NCBI RefSeq assembly: GCF_900185015.1
Contig: NZ_FXYD01000001.1
Location: forward strand, 868,001 to 932,000
DNA length: 64,000 nucleotides
From: Octadecabacter ascidiaceicola
GTDB taxonomy: Bacteria > Pseudomonadota > Alphaproteobacteria > Rhodobacterales > Rhodobacteraceae
Direction: 5' to 3'
Shown here: piece after piece, positions 54,849-62,545 of the stretch
Position numbering within the stretch: the stretch's first letter is position 1
Layout: each line of letters begins with the position of its first letter
Translations under genes and position numbers: made by a program
The notes under the pieces: model-generated
Databases searched by the model: none
What the model was told of the DNA's origin: nothing
What the model saw: the letters and a program-made list of their open reading frames with translations, nothing else

Positions 54849-56153
54849 TCAGGTTACAGAGCGTTCGAGCGCGGGGTATTTCCATGCCAACGTCGCACCT
54901 CGTGCCGCAAAGCTAATGAGCAGCGCTATCCATAGGCCATGATTTGCGGCCAGCGGCATCAACGCTAAAGCAGCTGCGAAGTAAATTGCTGTCGATAGAG
55001 CCATCATATTGCGCATGTCCCGTGTTCGGGTGGCCCCAATGAATATTCCATCCAGCATGAATGGTGCCGCCGAAATCAACGGGGTCAGCGCCATGTAAGT
55101 CAAGTAGTCACGCGCGGCGATACGCACATCGGATGCGGTCGTCATGGCGTCGATGATCAAGCCACCCGTCAAAACAAACACAACCGACAGCAGCGCACCG
55201 GTGCCAAAGCACCACTTGGACACCATCATTGCGGCACGGCGAAAAGCAGCACGGTTACGGGCGCCGAGTGCCTGCCCCACAAAGGACTCAGCCGCAAAGG
55301 CAAACCCGTCCATCGCATAGGCGGTGATAGAAAGGAACTGCAACAGGATGTGGTTGGCTGCCAACTGCGTGTCGCCGTAACGAGCCCCAAAGAACAAGAA
55401 CGACATGAAAATTGCCTGTAAGAACAGCGAGCGGATTAGGATGTCGGTGTTCACCAATGCAAAACGTTTCAGCTTTATTGGATCAAACAGGCGCGCGCGG
55501 TCTTTCCATGGGGCGGCTTGAAACGCAGCGCGGCAATACCAGAAGCCGAGGGCACAACCTGCAATTTCAGCGATAACTGTCGCGCCTGCGACGCCCTGAA
55601 CGCCCCAGCCAAAGACGGGAACGAACAACAGATCGAGGCCGATGTTAAGGCCGTTCATCACCAATTGGATCACCAGAATGTCGCGTGTGCGTTCCGCGGC
55701 GACGAGCCAGCCCGTGATGGCAAAGGTTGAAATCAGGAATGGAGCCGACCACACACGGATCGACATATAACTACGCGCGAGGGTTTCGACCTCTGCGCTG
55801 GCAGGCGACATCCAAAAGCCAGCGGCAAACAGCGGGCGTTGCAAAACGATGATCAAAAGCCCGCCGAGCGCAGCGATGCCCAGCGCACGGATCAGGATCG
55901 CAGCATGTTCCGCACCGTCCCCCGCTCCAATAGCCTGTGCGGCGAACCCCGTGGTTCCCATCCGCAGGAACCCAAAAACCCAATAGAGCGCGGTGAGAAT
56001 GATTGCACCAATGCCGACTGCACCGATTGGGGCGGCCTCGCCCAGCTGCCCAACCACACCCGTGTCTACCAATCCCAAGATCGGAATGGTGATATTGGCC
56101 AGCACCACCGGCACCGCAATATGAAGGATGCGGCGATGGTTTAGATCAGCCAC
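54849..56153 (-). CDS. MATE family efflux transporter
   Basis: The 434-residue protein has about 12 membrane segments in the two-fold MATE layout, with early motifs VVLANITIPILGLVDTGVVGQLG and FLRMGTTGFAAQAIGAGDGAEHAA. The second half has DGFAFAAESFVGQALGARNRAAFRRA, matching the first in position. It exports an unknown substrate using a proton or Na+ gradient. It begins 9 bases after the stop of a thioesterase gene, which overlaps another, so all three are probably an operon. Confidence 0.92.
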   Translation of the reverse strand: MADLNHRRILHIAVPVVLANITIPILGLVDTGVVGQLGEAAPIGAVGIGAIILTALYWVFGFLRMGTTGFAAQAIGAGDGAEHAAILIRALGIAALGGLLIIVLQRPLFAAGFWMSPASAEVETLARSYMSIRVWSAPFLISTFAITGWLVAAERTRDILVIQLVMNGLNIGLDLLFVPVFGWGVQGVAGATVIAEIAGCALGFWYCRAAFQAAPWKDRARLFDPIKLKRFALVNTDILIRSLFLQAIFMSFLFFGARYGDTQLAANHILLQFLSITAYAMDGFAFAAESFVGQALGARNRAAFRRAAMMVSKWCFGTGALLSVVFVLTGGLIIDAMTTASDVRIAARDYLTYMALTPLISAAPFMLDGIFIGATRTRDMRNMMALSTAIYFAAALALMPLAANHGLWIALLISFAARGATLAWKYPALERSVT

Positions 56154-56162
56154 TGTGTGCCA

Positions 56163-56651
56163 TCACGTGTTTTGGTCGGTTTGTGGCATCAGAAAATGTC
56201 CCGTCGCTTGTGCAAATAGACGCGAGCGATTGTCCTGCCAAGCTTCCACATGCACGGATGCATAGCGACGTCCTGAACGGTTCACGGTTGCGCGGGCATA
56301 CGCATCGCGGGGCAGACCTGTGCGCAAGTAATCCACAGTAAAATCGATGGTCTTTGGCAAGCGCTGCTCGGCGACGTCTTCTCCGGCTTCCATACGGTCC
56401 CACATCATCGCCCAGCTGAGTTCAACAATCGCGGTGGTTTCAAGGAAGGCAGCCGTTGCACCGCCATGCAGTGCCGGCAACATTGGATTCCCGATCAGCA
56501 TGTCTTGGTAGGGCATGACCCCCGTCAGCTCATCACCACGACGATCGAACTTGAACCCCATGAACTGGATGTATGGCACACCCGCAAGGAGCGACTGCAG
56601 GGCAGTATCGCGGCGTTGCTTGATCACTTGGACCGACTCTGGGCGCTTCAT
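56163..56651 (-). CDS. PaaI-type thioesterase, first
   Basis: A 162-residue hot-dog fold protein. The helix-bearing region MLPALHGGATAAFLETTAIVELSW and the strand TVDYLRTGLPRDAYARATVNRSGRRYASVHV are typical of the PaaI/DUF4442 acyl-CoA thioesterases. A glutamate in LETTAI sits where the catalytic acid would be. It hydrolyses an acyl-CoA; the specific one is unknown. The ATG overlaps the stop of the upstream thioesterase gene by 4 bases. Confidence 0.86.
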   Translation of the reverse strand: MKRPESVQVIKQRRDTALQSLLAGVPYIQFMGFKFDRRGDELTGVMPYQDMLIGNPMLPALHGGATAAFLETTAIVELSWAMMWDRMEAGEDVAEQRLPKTIDFTVDYLRTGLPRDAYARATVNRSGRRYASVHVEAWQDNRSRLFAQATGHFLMPQTDQNT

Positions 56652-57088
56652 GACTTACCCTTCTTTTCGGTTTGGATGGTGAAGGCCCCGGTCGCGGTAG
56701 CAACTGGGCGCGAAGAATCTGCATCCATCGCCGTAGCGCGAACGAACGCAACAGAACGTGTCACGTGATAGCATTCGGCCCGTGCGGTGATCATATCGCC
56801 CGGCGTGGCTGGCCGCATATAATCAATCCTCAAGCCAAGCGTCGCTGTTCCCAGTGGAAGGCTTTCATGAACCATTACCGAGGCGCCAGCGCAGGTATCT
56901 AGCAACGCCGAAACAGCGCCACCGTGAATAACCCCCGTTTCAGGATCCCCCACGAGCCGTTCATCATAAGGCAATGTGATGGTCGCGTGGCCATCCCCGA
57001 TTTCGGTTACATCCATACCCAGCGCATGCGCATGCGGCAGCGCAGAGATGAATTGTTTGGCAATCATAGTTTGGCGTTCTTTGCTCAT
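56648..57088 (-). CDS. PaaI-type thioesterase, second
   Basis: With the ATG at 57088 the protein has 146 residues; an ATG at 57184 and one at 57067 are other possible starts. It has the same hot-dog plan as its neighbour: GVIHGGAVSALLDTCAGASVMVHES with Asp as the likely catalytic residue, and LRIDYMRPATPGDMITARAECYHV. The two share a family but differ a good deal, so duplication would be old. It is divergent from a MerR regulator gene that starts 117 bases away, and may be its target. Confidence 0.83.
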   Translation of the reverse strand: MSKERQTMIAKQFISALPHAHALGMDVTEIGDGHATITLPYDERLVGDPETGVIHGGAVSALLDTCAGASVMVHESLPLGTATLGLRIDYMRPATPGDMITARAECYHVTRSVAFVRATAMDADSSRPVATATGAFTIQTEKKGKS

Positions 57089-57154
57089 GCCCTGTTTGAA
57101 CCCTGCCGTGAAGGTGCGCACAAGCCCCAAATCATAACAATGCTGTCCCCAGTT

Positions 57155-57174
57155 GCCCCAGAAGCGACTGGGGC
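57155..57174. promoter_or_regulatory. palindrome in the MerR/thioesterase intergenic region
   Basis: GCCCCAG-N6-CTGGGGC is a perfect 7-base inverted repeat. It lies between -35-like TTGCCC (57153-57158) and -10-like TAGACT (57176-57181), 17 bases apart, upstream of the first MerR gene. It could be the operator for that regulator. Confidence 0.5.
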
Positions 57175-57205
57175 GTAGACTCATCTTATATGTAAGGAGA
57201 TCCTT

Positions 57206-57574
57206 ATGACCGAGCCGCGTCTAAGTTTTAAAGAAATGTGTGCCAAGTATGATGTGACCCCACGCACGTTGCGTTATTATGAGTACATTGAGCTGCTTTC
57301 ACCTGAACGTGTCGGCCGTTCACGGTTCTACGGTGCCAAGGAACTTGCCCGAATGACGCTGATTTTGCGGGGCCGTAAATTTGGGTTTCCGCTTGAAGAC
57401 ATTCGTCAATGGCTCATGATCTATGAACATGAGGGCACTGAAACCCAGATGAAAACCTGGCTTGAACTTGCAGATCGCCAGATGGCTGAACTGAATGAAC
57501 AGCGCACACAGCTGGATGAAACGATGCAAGAGCTCAAAACGCTAAGGGACGAAACAGCCAAAACACTTGGCTAA
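57206..57574 (+). CDS. MerR-family regulator, first
   Basis: A 122-residue MerR-type protein with a winged HTH near the N-terminus (MCAKYDVTPRTLRYYEYIELL, then the YG wing and a dimerising ARMTLILRGRKFGF helix) and a coiled coil up to the C-terminus (residues 70-120). There is no effector cysteine pair, so it is not a metal sensor. It is paralogous to the regulator at 58085: by eye about 45% of aligned residues agree. AAGGAG before the ATG lies in an inverted repeat (AAGGA-GA-TCCTT). It is divergent from the thioesterase/MATE operon. Confidence 0.88.
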   Translation: MTEPRLSFKEMCAKYDVTPRTLRYYEYIELLSPERVGRSRFYGAKELARMTLILRGRKFGFPLEDIRQWLMIYEHEGTETQMKTWLELADRQMAELNEQRTQLDETMQELKTLRDETAKTLG

Positions 57575-58084
57575 AGTCGCGGCATTCAGTGATGGCCGCG
57601 ATCCAGAACCGATTGACGCAACGGTTTTTGTCTCGTTGATCACACTATACGCGCCCAACATTTCAAATTGACCGACCTAGTGCGCCCCTCCGACATACCA
57701 AATTTACGAGTCACCACTTGTGCTTTGAGACCTACCGAACCGTCAATCGAGGGTGGTAATTGGACTTTTCGGACAGGAAAACGGCCGCAAATCCATAATG
57801 CTAAACGCAAAGTTGCATGAAATTCTGGTGGAGCACGCGTTGGCGCCTATATGCAGGGGTATGGAAATCCATACCGAAAAGCCCTTAAAAATAAGGCCTA
57901 CGGGGAAATCTCCGCCATTCTTCCCACTTAGAAAATTGCTCAAATCCATGCAGTTTCTTTCCTGACCTTTCGTAAAGTCCGTTTTGACGCGGCGTTACGT
58001 TTACGTTCGCGTCACCAATGCTTGTAAGGTGAGGGCCACATACCTCATCTCACGGTCAGCCAAACCGCTTTGAGGAAAATGACA
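57575..58084. other. gene-free stretch with a MerR-type promoter
   Basis: About 510 bases with lower GC than nearby. I find no convincing gene; one short frame (57753-57965) lacks a ribosome site. The distal part holds the operator TTTACGTTCGCGTCAC at 58000-58015 and a promoter for the second MerR gene. No repeats or tRNA remnants are seen. Confidence 0.5.
58000..58015 (+). promoter_or_regulatory. putative operator of MerR/LiuR type before the second MerR gene
   Basis: TTTACGTTCGCGTCAC matches the thiolase-promoter palindrome at 61276 in 13 of 16 positions. Its first six bases could serve as -35 (TTTACG), with -10 TAAGGT at 58025-58030 at a spacing of 19 bases, the long spacing of MerR-controlled promoters. 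Confidence 0.6.
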
Positions 58085-58486
58085 ATGACGGACCAGACCA
58101 TGACCATTCGCCAAATGTGCGAAGAATTTGAAGTTACCCCGCGAACGCTTCGGTTCTATGAAGCGAAGGAACTTTTGTTCCCCAAACGCGAGGGACAAAA
58201 ACGACTGTACGGAAAACGTGACCGTGCACGTCTGAAGTTGATCCTACGCGGCAAGCGCTTTGGCTTCTCTCTCGAGGAGATTCGCCAACTGCTGGACCTA
58301 TACTACATGGACGATAGCCAAGAGACGCAATTGCGCGAGACTTACGTCTTGGCACAAAAGCACCTCGAAGGCATGGAAGCGCAACGCGCTGAACTCGACG
58401 AAGCCATCGCTGAGCTTAAGGCCCAAATGGATTGGGGTGCTGCGCGATTGGCAAAACTAGAACCCAAGCGGGCGGTGGCAGTCTAG
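58085..58486 (+). CDS. MerR-family regulator of fatty-acid/acyl-CoA genes
   Basis: I place the start at 58085, 8 bases after GAGGA; a start at 58079 is possible but too close. The 133-residue protein has the winged HTH (MCEEFEVTPRTLRFYEAKELL, RLYGKRDRARLKLILRGKRFGF) and a long C-terminal coiled coil. Its family includes LiuR-type regulators of branched-chain and fatty-acid degradation. It stands before an acyl-CoA dehydrogenase gene, and similar palindromes precede it and the thiolase, so it probably controls these beta-oxidation genes. Confidence 0.87.
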   Translation: MTDQTMTIRQMCEEFEVTPRTLRFYEAKELLFPKREGQKRLYGKRDRARLKLILRGKRFGFSLEEIRQLLDLYYMDDSQETQLRETYVLAQKHLEGMEAQRAELDEAIAELKAQMDWGAARLAKLEPKRAVAV

Positions 58487-58516
58487 CCCCGTCTACCAAA
58501 CACGAAGAGAGCCCTT

Positions 58517-60295
58517 ATGCCTATCTATAACGCCCCGACCAAGGACATGCAGTTCATCCTTCATAATGTTTTGAAGGTCTCAGAGCAGGATATCGACGGG
58601 TATGAGGAACTGGACCGTGATTTTACGGGTGCCGTGTTGGAAGAAGCAGGCAAAGTGGCGACAGAGGTTTTGCTACCTTTGAACGAGGTGGGCGACACCG
58701 AAGGCTGCGTGCTGGAAAACGGCGTGGTCCGCACGCCAAAAGGTTTCTTGGAAGCTTTCCAGCAGATGAAAGACGGCGGTTGGACCGCAATGGATTGCGA
58801 CCCTGAATACGGCGGCCAAGGTCTGCCTTACGTGATGCATACGGCGGCACAGGAAACACTGGTCAGCGCAAATATGGCGTTCCAGATGTACCAAGGCCTG
58901 ACTCACGGCGCCTATAGCGCGATCCACGTGCACGGTTCGCCCGAACAGAAGGCAAAATTCCTGCCAAAGATGGTCACATGCGAATGGACCGGCACCATGA
59001 ACCTAACAGAACCACACTGTGGTACTGACCTTGGCCTGATGCGCACCAAAGCCGAACCACAAGACGACGGCAGCTACAAGATTTCCGGCACCAAGATTTT
59101 CATCTCTGCTGGCGACCATGATATGGCCGACAACATCATTCACCTTGTCCTTGCGAAGATTCCGGGCGGGCCAGACGGCATTAAAGGTGTCAGCCTGTTC
59201 ATCGTGCCGAAGTTTATCGTCAAAGAAGACGGTTCATTGGGCGATCGCAATGGTGTTGAGGTCGGTAAGATCGAAGAAAAGATGGGCATCCACGGCAATT
59301 CAACCTGCGTGATGAACTACGACAACGCCGAGGGCTATCTCATTGGCGAAATGCACAAAGGCATGCGCGCAATGTTTGTGATGATGAACGAAGCACGTAT
59401 GGGTGTTGGCCTACAGGGCTACGCGCAGGCCGAAATCGCGTATCAGAACGCCGTTGCTTATGCCAACGACCGCCTTCAAGGCCGCGCCGTAACAGGTGAC
59501 GAAAACCCTGACGGCCCTGCTGATCCGTTGATCGTACACCCGGATATCCGCCGCAACCTGATGGACCAAAAGTCCTTCGTGGAAGGCGCACGTGCGCTGA
59601 CCTATTGGGGCACCACGCTGATTGACCGCGCGCACAAAAACGATGACGAAGCTGCTGAAGGTCTGATTTCGTTGATGACACCGGTCATCAAAGGTTTCCT
59701 GACCGACAAAGGTTTCGAAACCACGGTAGCTGCACAGCAGGTTTTCGGCGGCCACGGCTACATCGAAGAAACAGGCATGTCCCAATACGCACGCGACGCC
59801 CGTATCGCGATGATCTATGAGGGTGCAAACGGCGTGCAAGCGCTCGACCTTGTTGGACGTAAGCTCGCACAGGACGGCGGCAAGCACGTTTTGGCGTTCT
59901 TTGAGATGATCAAAACCTACATCTCTGAGAACAAGGGCGACGAAGCGTTTGGCGCCGATTTCCTTGAGCCACTGAAAGCCGCGTCCAAAGACCTGCAAGC
60001 GGCCGGCATGTACTTTATGCAAAACGGCATGAAGAACCCGAACCACGCGCTGGCTGGGTCCTATGACTTCATGCACATGATGGGGCACGTTTGTTTCGGT
60101 TTGATGTGGGCACGTATGGCTAAGGCGTCAATGGATGCACTGGCCGCGGGCGACACGGACACCGAATTCCACGAGACCAAGATCGCAACGGGCCGCTACT
60201 ACATGGCACGCCAGCTTCCCGCGACGGGCATGCACCTAGCGCGTATCAACACTGGTGCCGATACTGTGATGGCATTGGACGCTGCAAACTTCTAA
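58517..60295 (+). CDS. acyl-CoA dehydrogenase (long, DmdC/FadE-like family)
   Basis: The 592-residue protein is longer than the 380-residue classical type. It begins [20 protein letters not shown], as in the DmdC group, and includes [14 protein letters not shown] (FAD contact), [40 protein letters not shown] with the catalytic Glu in YEGANG, and an added C-terminal helical domain. It dehydrogenates an acyl-CoA; a long-chain role in beta-oxidation fits the following thiolase and FadB genes, while methylthiopropionyl-CoA remains possible. Confidence 0.9.
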   Translation: MPIYNAPTKDMQFILHNVLKVSEQDIDGYEELDRDFTGAVLEEAGKVATEVLLPLNEVGDTEGCVLENGVVRTPKGFLEAFQQMKDGGWTAMDCDPEYGGQGLPYVMHTAAQETLVSANMAFQMYQGLTHGAYSAIHVHGSPEQKAKFLPKMVTCEWTGTMNLTEPHCGTDLGLMRTKAEPQDDGSYKISGTKIFISAGDHDMADNIIHLVLAKIPGGPDGIKGVSLFIVPKFIVKEDGSLGDRNGVEVGKIEEKMGIHGNSTCVMNYDNAEGYLIGEMHKGMRAMFVMMNEARMGVGLQGYAQAEIAYQNAVAYANDRLQGRAVTGDENPDGPADPLIVHPDIRRNLMDQKSFVEGARALTYWGTTLIDRAHKNDDEAAEGLISLMTPVIKGFLTDKGFETTVAAQQVFGGHGYIEETGMSQYARDARIAMIYEGANGVQALDLVGRKLAQDGGKHVLAFFEMIKTYISENKGDEAFGADFLEPLKAASKDLQAAGMYFMQNGMKNPNHALAGSYDFMHMMGHVCFGLMWARMAKASMDALAAGDTDTEFHETKIATGRYYMARQLPATGMHLARINTGADTVMALDAANF

Positions 60296-60304
60296 GCTTT
60301 GATT

Positions 60305-60328
60305 GGGGCGGGTTAAATCCGCCCCGTT
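60305..60328 (+). terminator. hairpin after the acyl-CoA dehydrogenase gene
   Basis: GGGGCGG and CCGCCCC form a 7-base stem with a 7-base loop, starting 9 bases after the stop; GTTC follows, so the T-tract is weak. Partial termination is likely. Confidence 0.55.
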
Positions 60329-60350
60329 CAATTCCTATATTAGAGGTCAC

Positions 60351-60563
60351 ATGCCCAAACGTTTTCGCCTAACCCGCCGTTTTCCCTGCGCCATGACCGA
60401 AGACGGTTATCGCCGTCTGAAGCGTTTTTCCAAAGAGGCAGGGTTGGATGAAGGCGAAGCGCTGTCCTTTCTGTTCGAAAACTTTGACAGTGTGATTGAC
60501 GAAGACACATTCGGACATCGTCTACGCATCTTCAATTCCGAGTTAGAAGCGCGCAAAAAGTAG
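60351..60563 (+). CDS. small basic protein, 70 residues, function unknown
   Basis: Starting at 60351 (AGAGG about 5 bases before) the product has 70 residues and a basic N-terminus, MPKRFRLTRRFPCAMTEDGY, followed by helix-forming RRLKRFSKEAGLDEGEALSF and a tail ending with charged residues. The strand-helix-helix look is like ribbon-helix-helix regulators, but I do not recognise a family. It lies between the acyl-CoA dehydrogenase terminator and the GST gene, in the same direction. Confidence 0.6.
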   Translation: MPKRFRLTRRFPCAMTEDGYRRLKRFSKEAGLDEGEALSFLFENFDSVIDEDTFGHRLRIFNSELEARKK

Positions 60564-60603
60564 CCCCGGCCAACAGGCCAACGCCCTTGGGAGGGGGAAC
60601 CAC

Positions 60604-61236
60604 ATGATTAAATTGCATTGTTTTGGTGAAAGTGGGAACGCCTACAAGGCCGCCCTGACCCTCGAGTTATCAGAGGCGGAGTGGGAGCCCGTGTACGTTG
60701 ATTTTTTCAACGGTGAGACACGCACGGACCCATTTCGTGAACTTAACATCATGGGCGAAGTCCCTGTGATGGAAGATGGCGATCTAGTATTGACGCAATC
60801 CGGCGTTATTCAGGACTACGTGTCCTCCAAGACCGGTAAGCTAGGTGGCCGTTCCGCCGCTGAGCGACGCGACATCCTGCGCTGGTTGTTCTTTGACAAC
60901 CACAAACTCAGCGGAATTGCTGGTCCATTACGGTTCAACATGAATTTCCTTCCAAAAGAGAAACAAAACGCTGATGTCATTGCGTTCATGCAGATGCGTT
61001 TGAATTCCGCTTTGAAGGTTGTGGAAACGCAATTGACTGAAACGCCCTACCTAACCGGAGACGCCCTCACGATCGCGGACATCGCCTGTGTTGGTTACCT
61101 GTTTTATCCGGAACCTTTCGGGTTCGACCGCACGAAGTTTCCCCATATTGACGCGTGGATGACCCGCATCGAGAACACGAAGGGGTACAAACATCCTTAC
61201 GATCTCATGCCGGGATCGCCCGCGGATCGTGCCTGA
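60604..61236 (+). CDS. glutathione S-transferase family protein
   Basis: The 210-residue protein has a thioredoxin-like N-terminal domain (KLHCFGESGNAYKAALTLELS, with the ELNIMGEVPVMEDGDLVLTQSGVIQDY stretch that binds glutathione) and a helical C-terminal domain ending with LTIADIACVGYLFYPEPFGFD. Substrate unknown. GGGAGGGGG precedes the ATG. It lies between the small protein and the thiolase, and may share a promoter with neither. Confidence 0.87.
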   Translation: MIKLHCFGESGNAYKAALTLELSEAEWEPVYVDFFNGETRTDPFRELNIMGEVPVMEDGDLVLTQSGVIQDYVSSKTGKLGGRSAAERRDILRWLFFDNHKLSGIAGPLRFNMNFLPKEKQNADVIAFMQMRLNSALKVVETQLTETPYLTGDALTIADIACVGYLFYPEPFGFDRTKFPHIDAWMTRIENTKGYKHPYDLMPGSPADRA

Positions 61237-61275
61237 CGCGTAAGTGACGCCACGATAGGCTTGAAATGTCCAGTG

Positions 61276-61291
61276 TTGACGTTCACGTCAA
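61276..61291 (+). promoter_or_regulatory. putative operator of MerR/LiuR type before the thiolase gene
   Basis: TTGACGT-TC-ACGTCAA is a perfect palindrome with a 2-base centre, 30 bases before the thiolase start at 61322. TTGACG could also serve as -35. It resembles the site at 58000-58015 and the ACGT-centred boxes recalled for LiuR-type regulators of acyl-CoA degradation. Confidence 0.7.
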
Positions 61292-61321
61292 GATAAAGAC
61301 GAATTCGAAAGGACCCACCTG

Positions 61322-62533
61322 ATGACTGACGCATATATTTACGACGCGATCCGCACGCCGCGCGGCAAGGGCCGCAAGGATGGATCCTTGCACGAAGTGA
61401 CTTCTGCAAAACTGTCCGCTGGCGTTTTGAATGCGCTGAAAGAACGCAACAACCTCGAAGGCCACGCCGTTGAGGATGTGATTTGGGGCAATGTCACACA
61501 GGTCAAAGAGGCAGGTGGCTGTCTGGCGCGGACCGCCGTGCTAGCGTCCGATCTGGATCAATCCATCCCCGGTCTCGCGATCAACCGCTTTTGTGCGTCC
61601 GGCATGGAGGCCGTGAACCTCGCTGCGAACCAAGTCGCGGGTGGCGCGGGCGATGCCTATATCGCTGGCGGCGTTGAAATGATGGGTCGTGTACCGATGG
61701 GGTCTGACGGGGCTGCAATTGCTGTGGACCCAAGCATCGCCATGAACACCTACTTTGTCCCGCAAGGCATTTCAGCCGACATTATCGCGACCGAATATGG
61801 GTTCTCACGCGATGATGCAGATGAACTCGCCGTTGCCTCCCAACAGCGCGCCGAAGCCGCGTGGAATGACAACCGGTTTGCTAAGTCTATCGTTCCCGTC
61901 AAAGACCAGAACGGTCTGACTATTCTGGATCACGACGAATACATGCGCCCGCAAACCGACATGCAAAGCCTTGGTGGGTTGAACGCTGCCTTCCAAGCGA
62001 TGGGCGAAGTGATGCCTGGCTTTGATAAGGTCGCACTGATGAAATACCCCCACCTTGAGCGGATCAACCACATCCACACGGCGGGTAACTCTTCCGGTAT
62101 CGTTGATGGATCTGCGGGTGTTCTTGTTGGCTCCAAGGAGTTCGGTGAGAAGTTCGGGTTGAAACCACGTGCCCGCATTCGTCAGACCGCGAAAATCGGG
62201 ACTGATCCAACAATCATGCTGACAGGTCCGGTTCCCGTGACCCATAAAATCCTTGCCGACAGCGGCATGAGCATATCCGATATTGATCTTTTTGAAGTAA
62301 ACGAGGCATTTTCCTCTGTTGTGTTGCGTTTCATGCAGGCCTTCAATGTGGATCATTCAAAGGTCAACGTGAACGGCGGCTCCATCGCCATGGGCCACCC
62401 ACTGGGCGCAACGGGCGCGATCATCATCGGCACACTGCTGGATGAGCTGGAACGTTCTGACAAAGAAGTCGGGCTTGCAACGCTGTGCATTGCATCCGGC
62501 ATGGGTGCAGCAACAATCATCGAACGCGTTTAA
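61322..62533 (+). CDS. fadA: acetyl-CoA C-acyltransferase (thiolase)
   Basis: The 403-residue protein is a thiolase: [12 protein letters not shown] contains the nucleophilic Cys (near residue 91), [18 protein letters not shown] has the catalytic His, and [16 protein letters not shown] the second Cys near the end. It cleaves 3-ketoacyl-CoA with CoA at the end of beta-oxidation; FadA and FadI types are not separated here. GAAAGGA lies before the ATG. The FadB/FadJ gene starts 12 bases after the stop, so both are probably one operon. Confidence 0.95.
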   Translation: MTDAYIYDAIRTPRGKGRKDGSLHEVTSAKLSAGVLNALKERNNLEGHAVEDVIWGNVTQVKEAGGCLARTAVLASDLDQSIPGLAINRFCASGMEAVNLAANQVAGGAGDAYIAGGVEMMGRVPMGSDGAAIAVDPSIAMNTYFVPQGISADIIATEYGFSRDDADELAVASQQRAEAAWNDNRFAKSIVPVKDQNGLTILDHDEYMRPQTDMQSLGGLNAAFQAMGEVMPGFDKVALMKYPHLERINHIHTAGNSSGIVDGSAGVLVGSKEFGEKFGLKPRARIRQTAKIGTDPTIMLTGPVPVTHKILADSGMSISDIDLFEVNEAFSSVVLRFMQAFNVDHSKVNVNGGSIAMGHPLGATGAIIIGTLLDELERSDKEVGLATLCIASGMGAATIIERV

Positions 62534-62545
62534 AGGGGCATCGAC

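Noticed and set aside
57753-57965. A 70-codon frame in the long gap between the MerR genes
   Set aside because: No ribosome binding site, no signal peptide or known motif, and composition unlike neighbouring genes; more likely chance in an AT-richer region.
59411-60088. A 225-codon open frame opposite the acyl-CoA dehydrogenase
   Set aside because: It is a shadow of the real gene, rich in Val, Arg and His, with no motif or start signal of its own.
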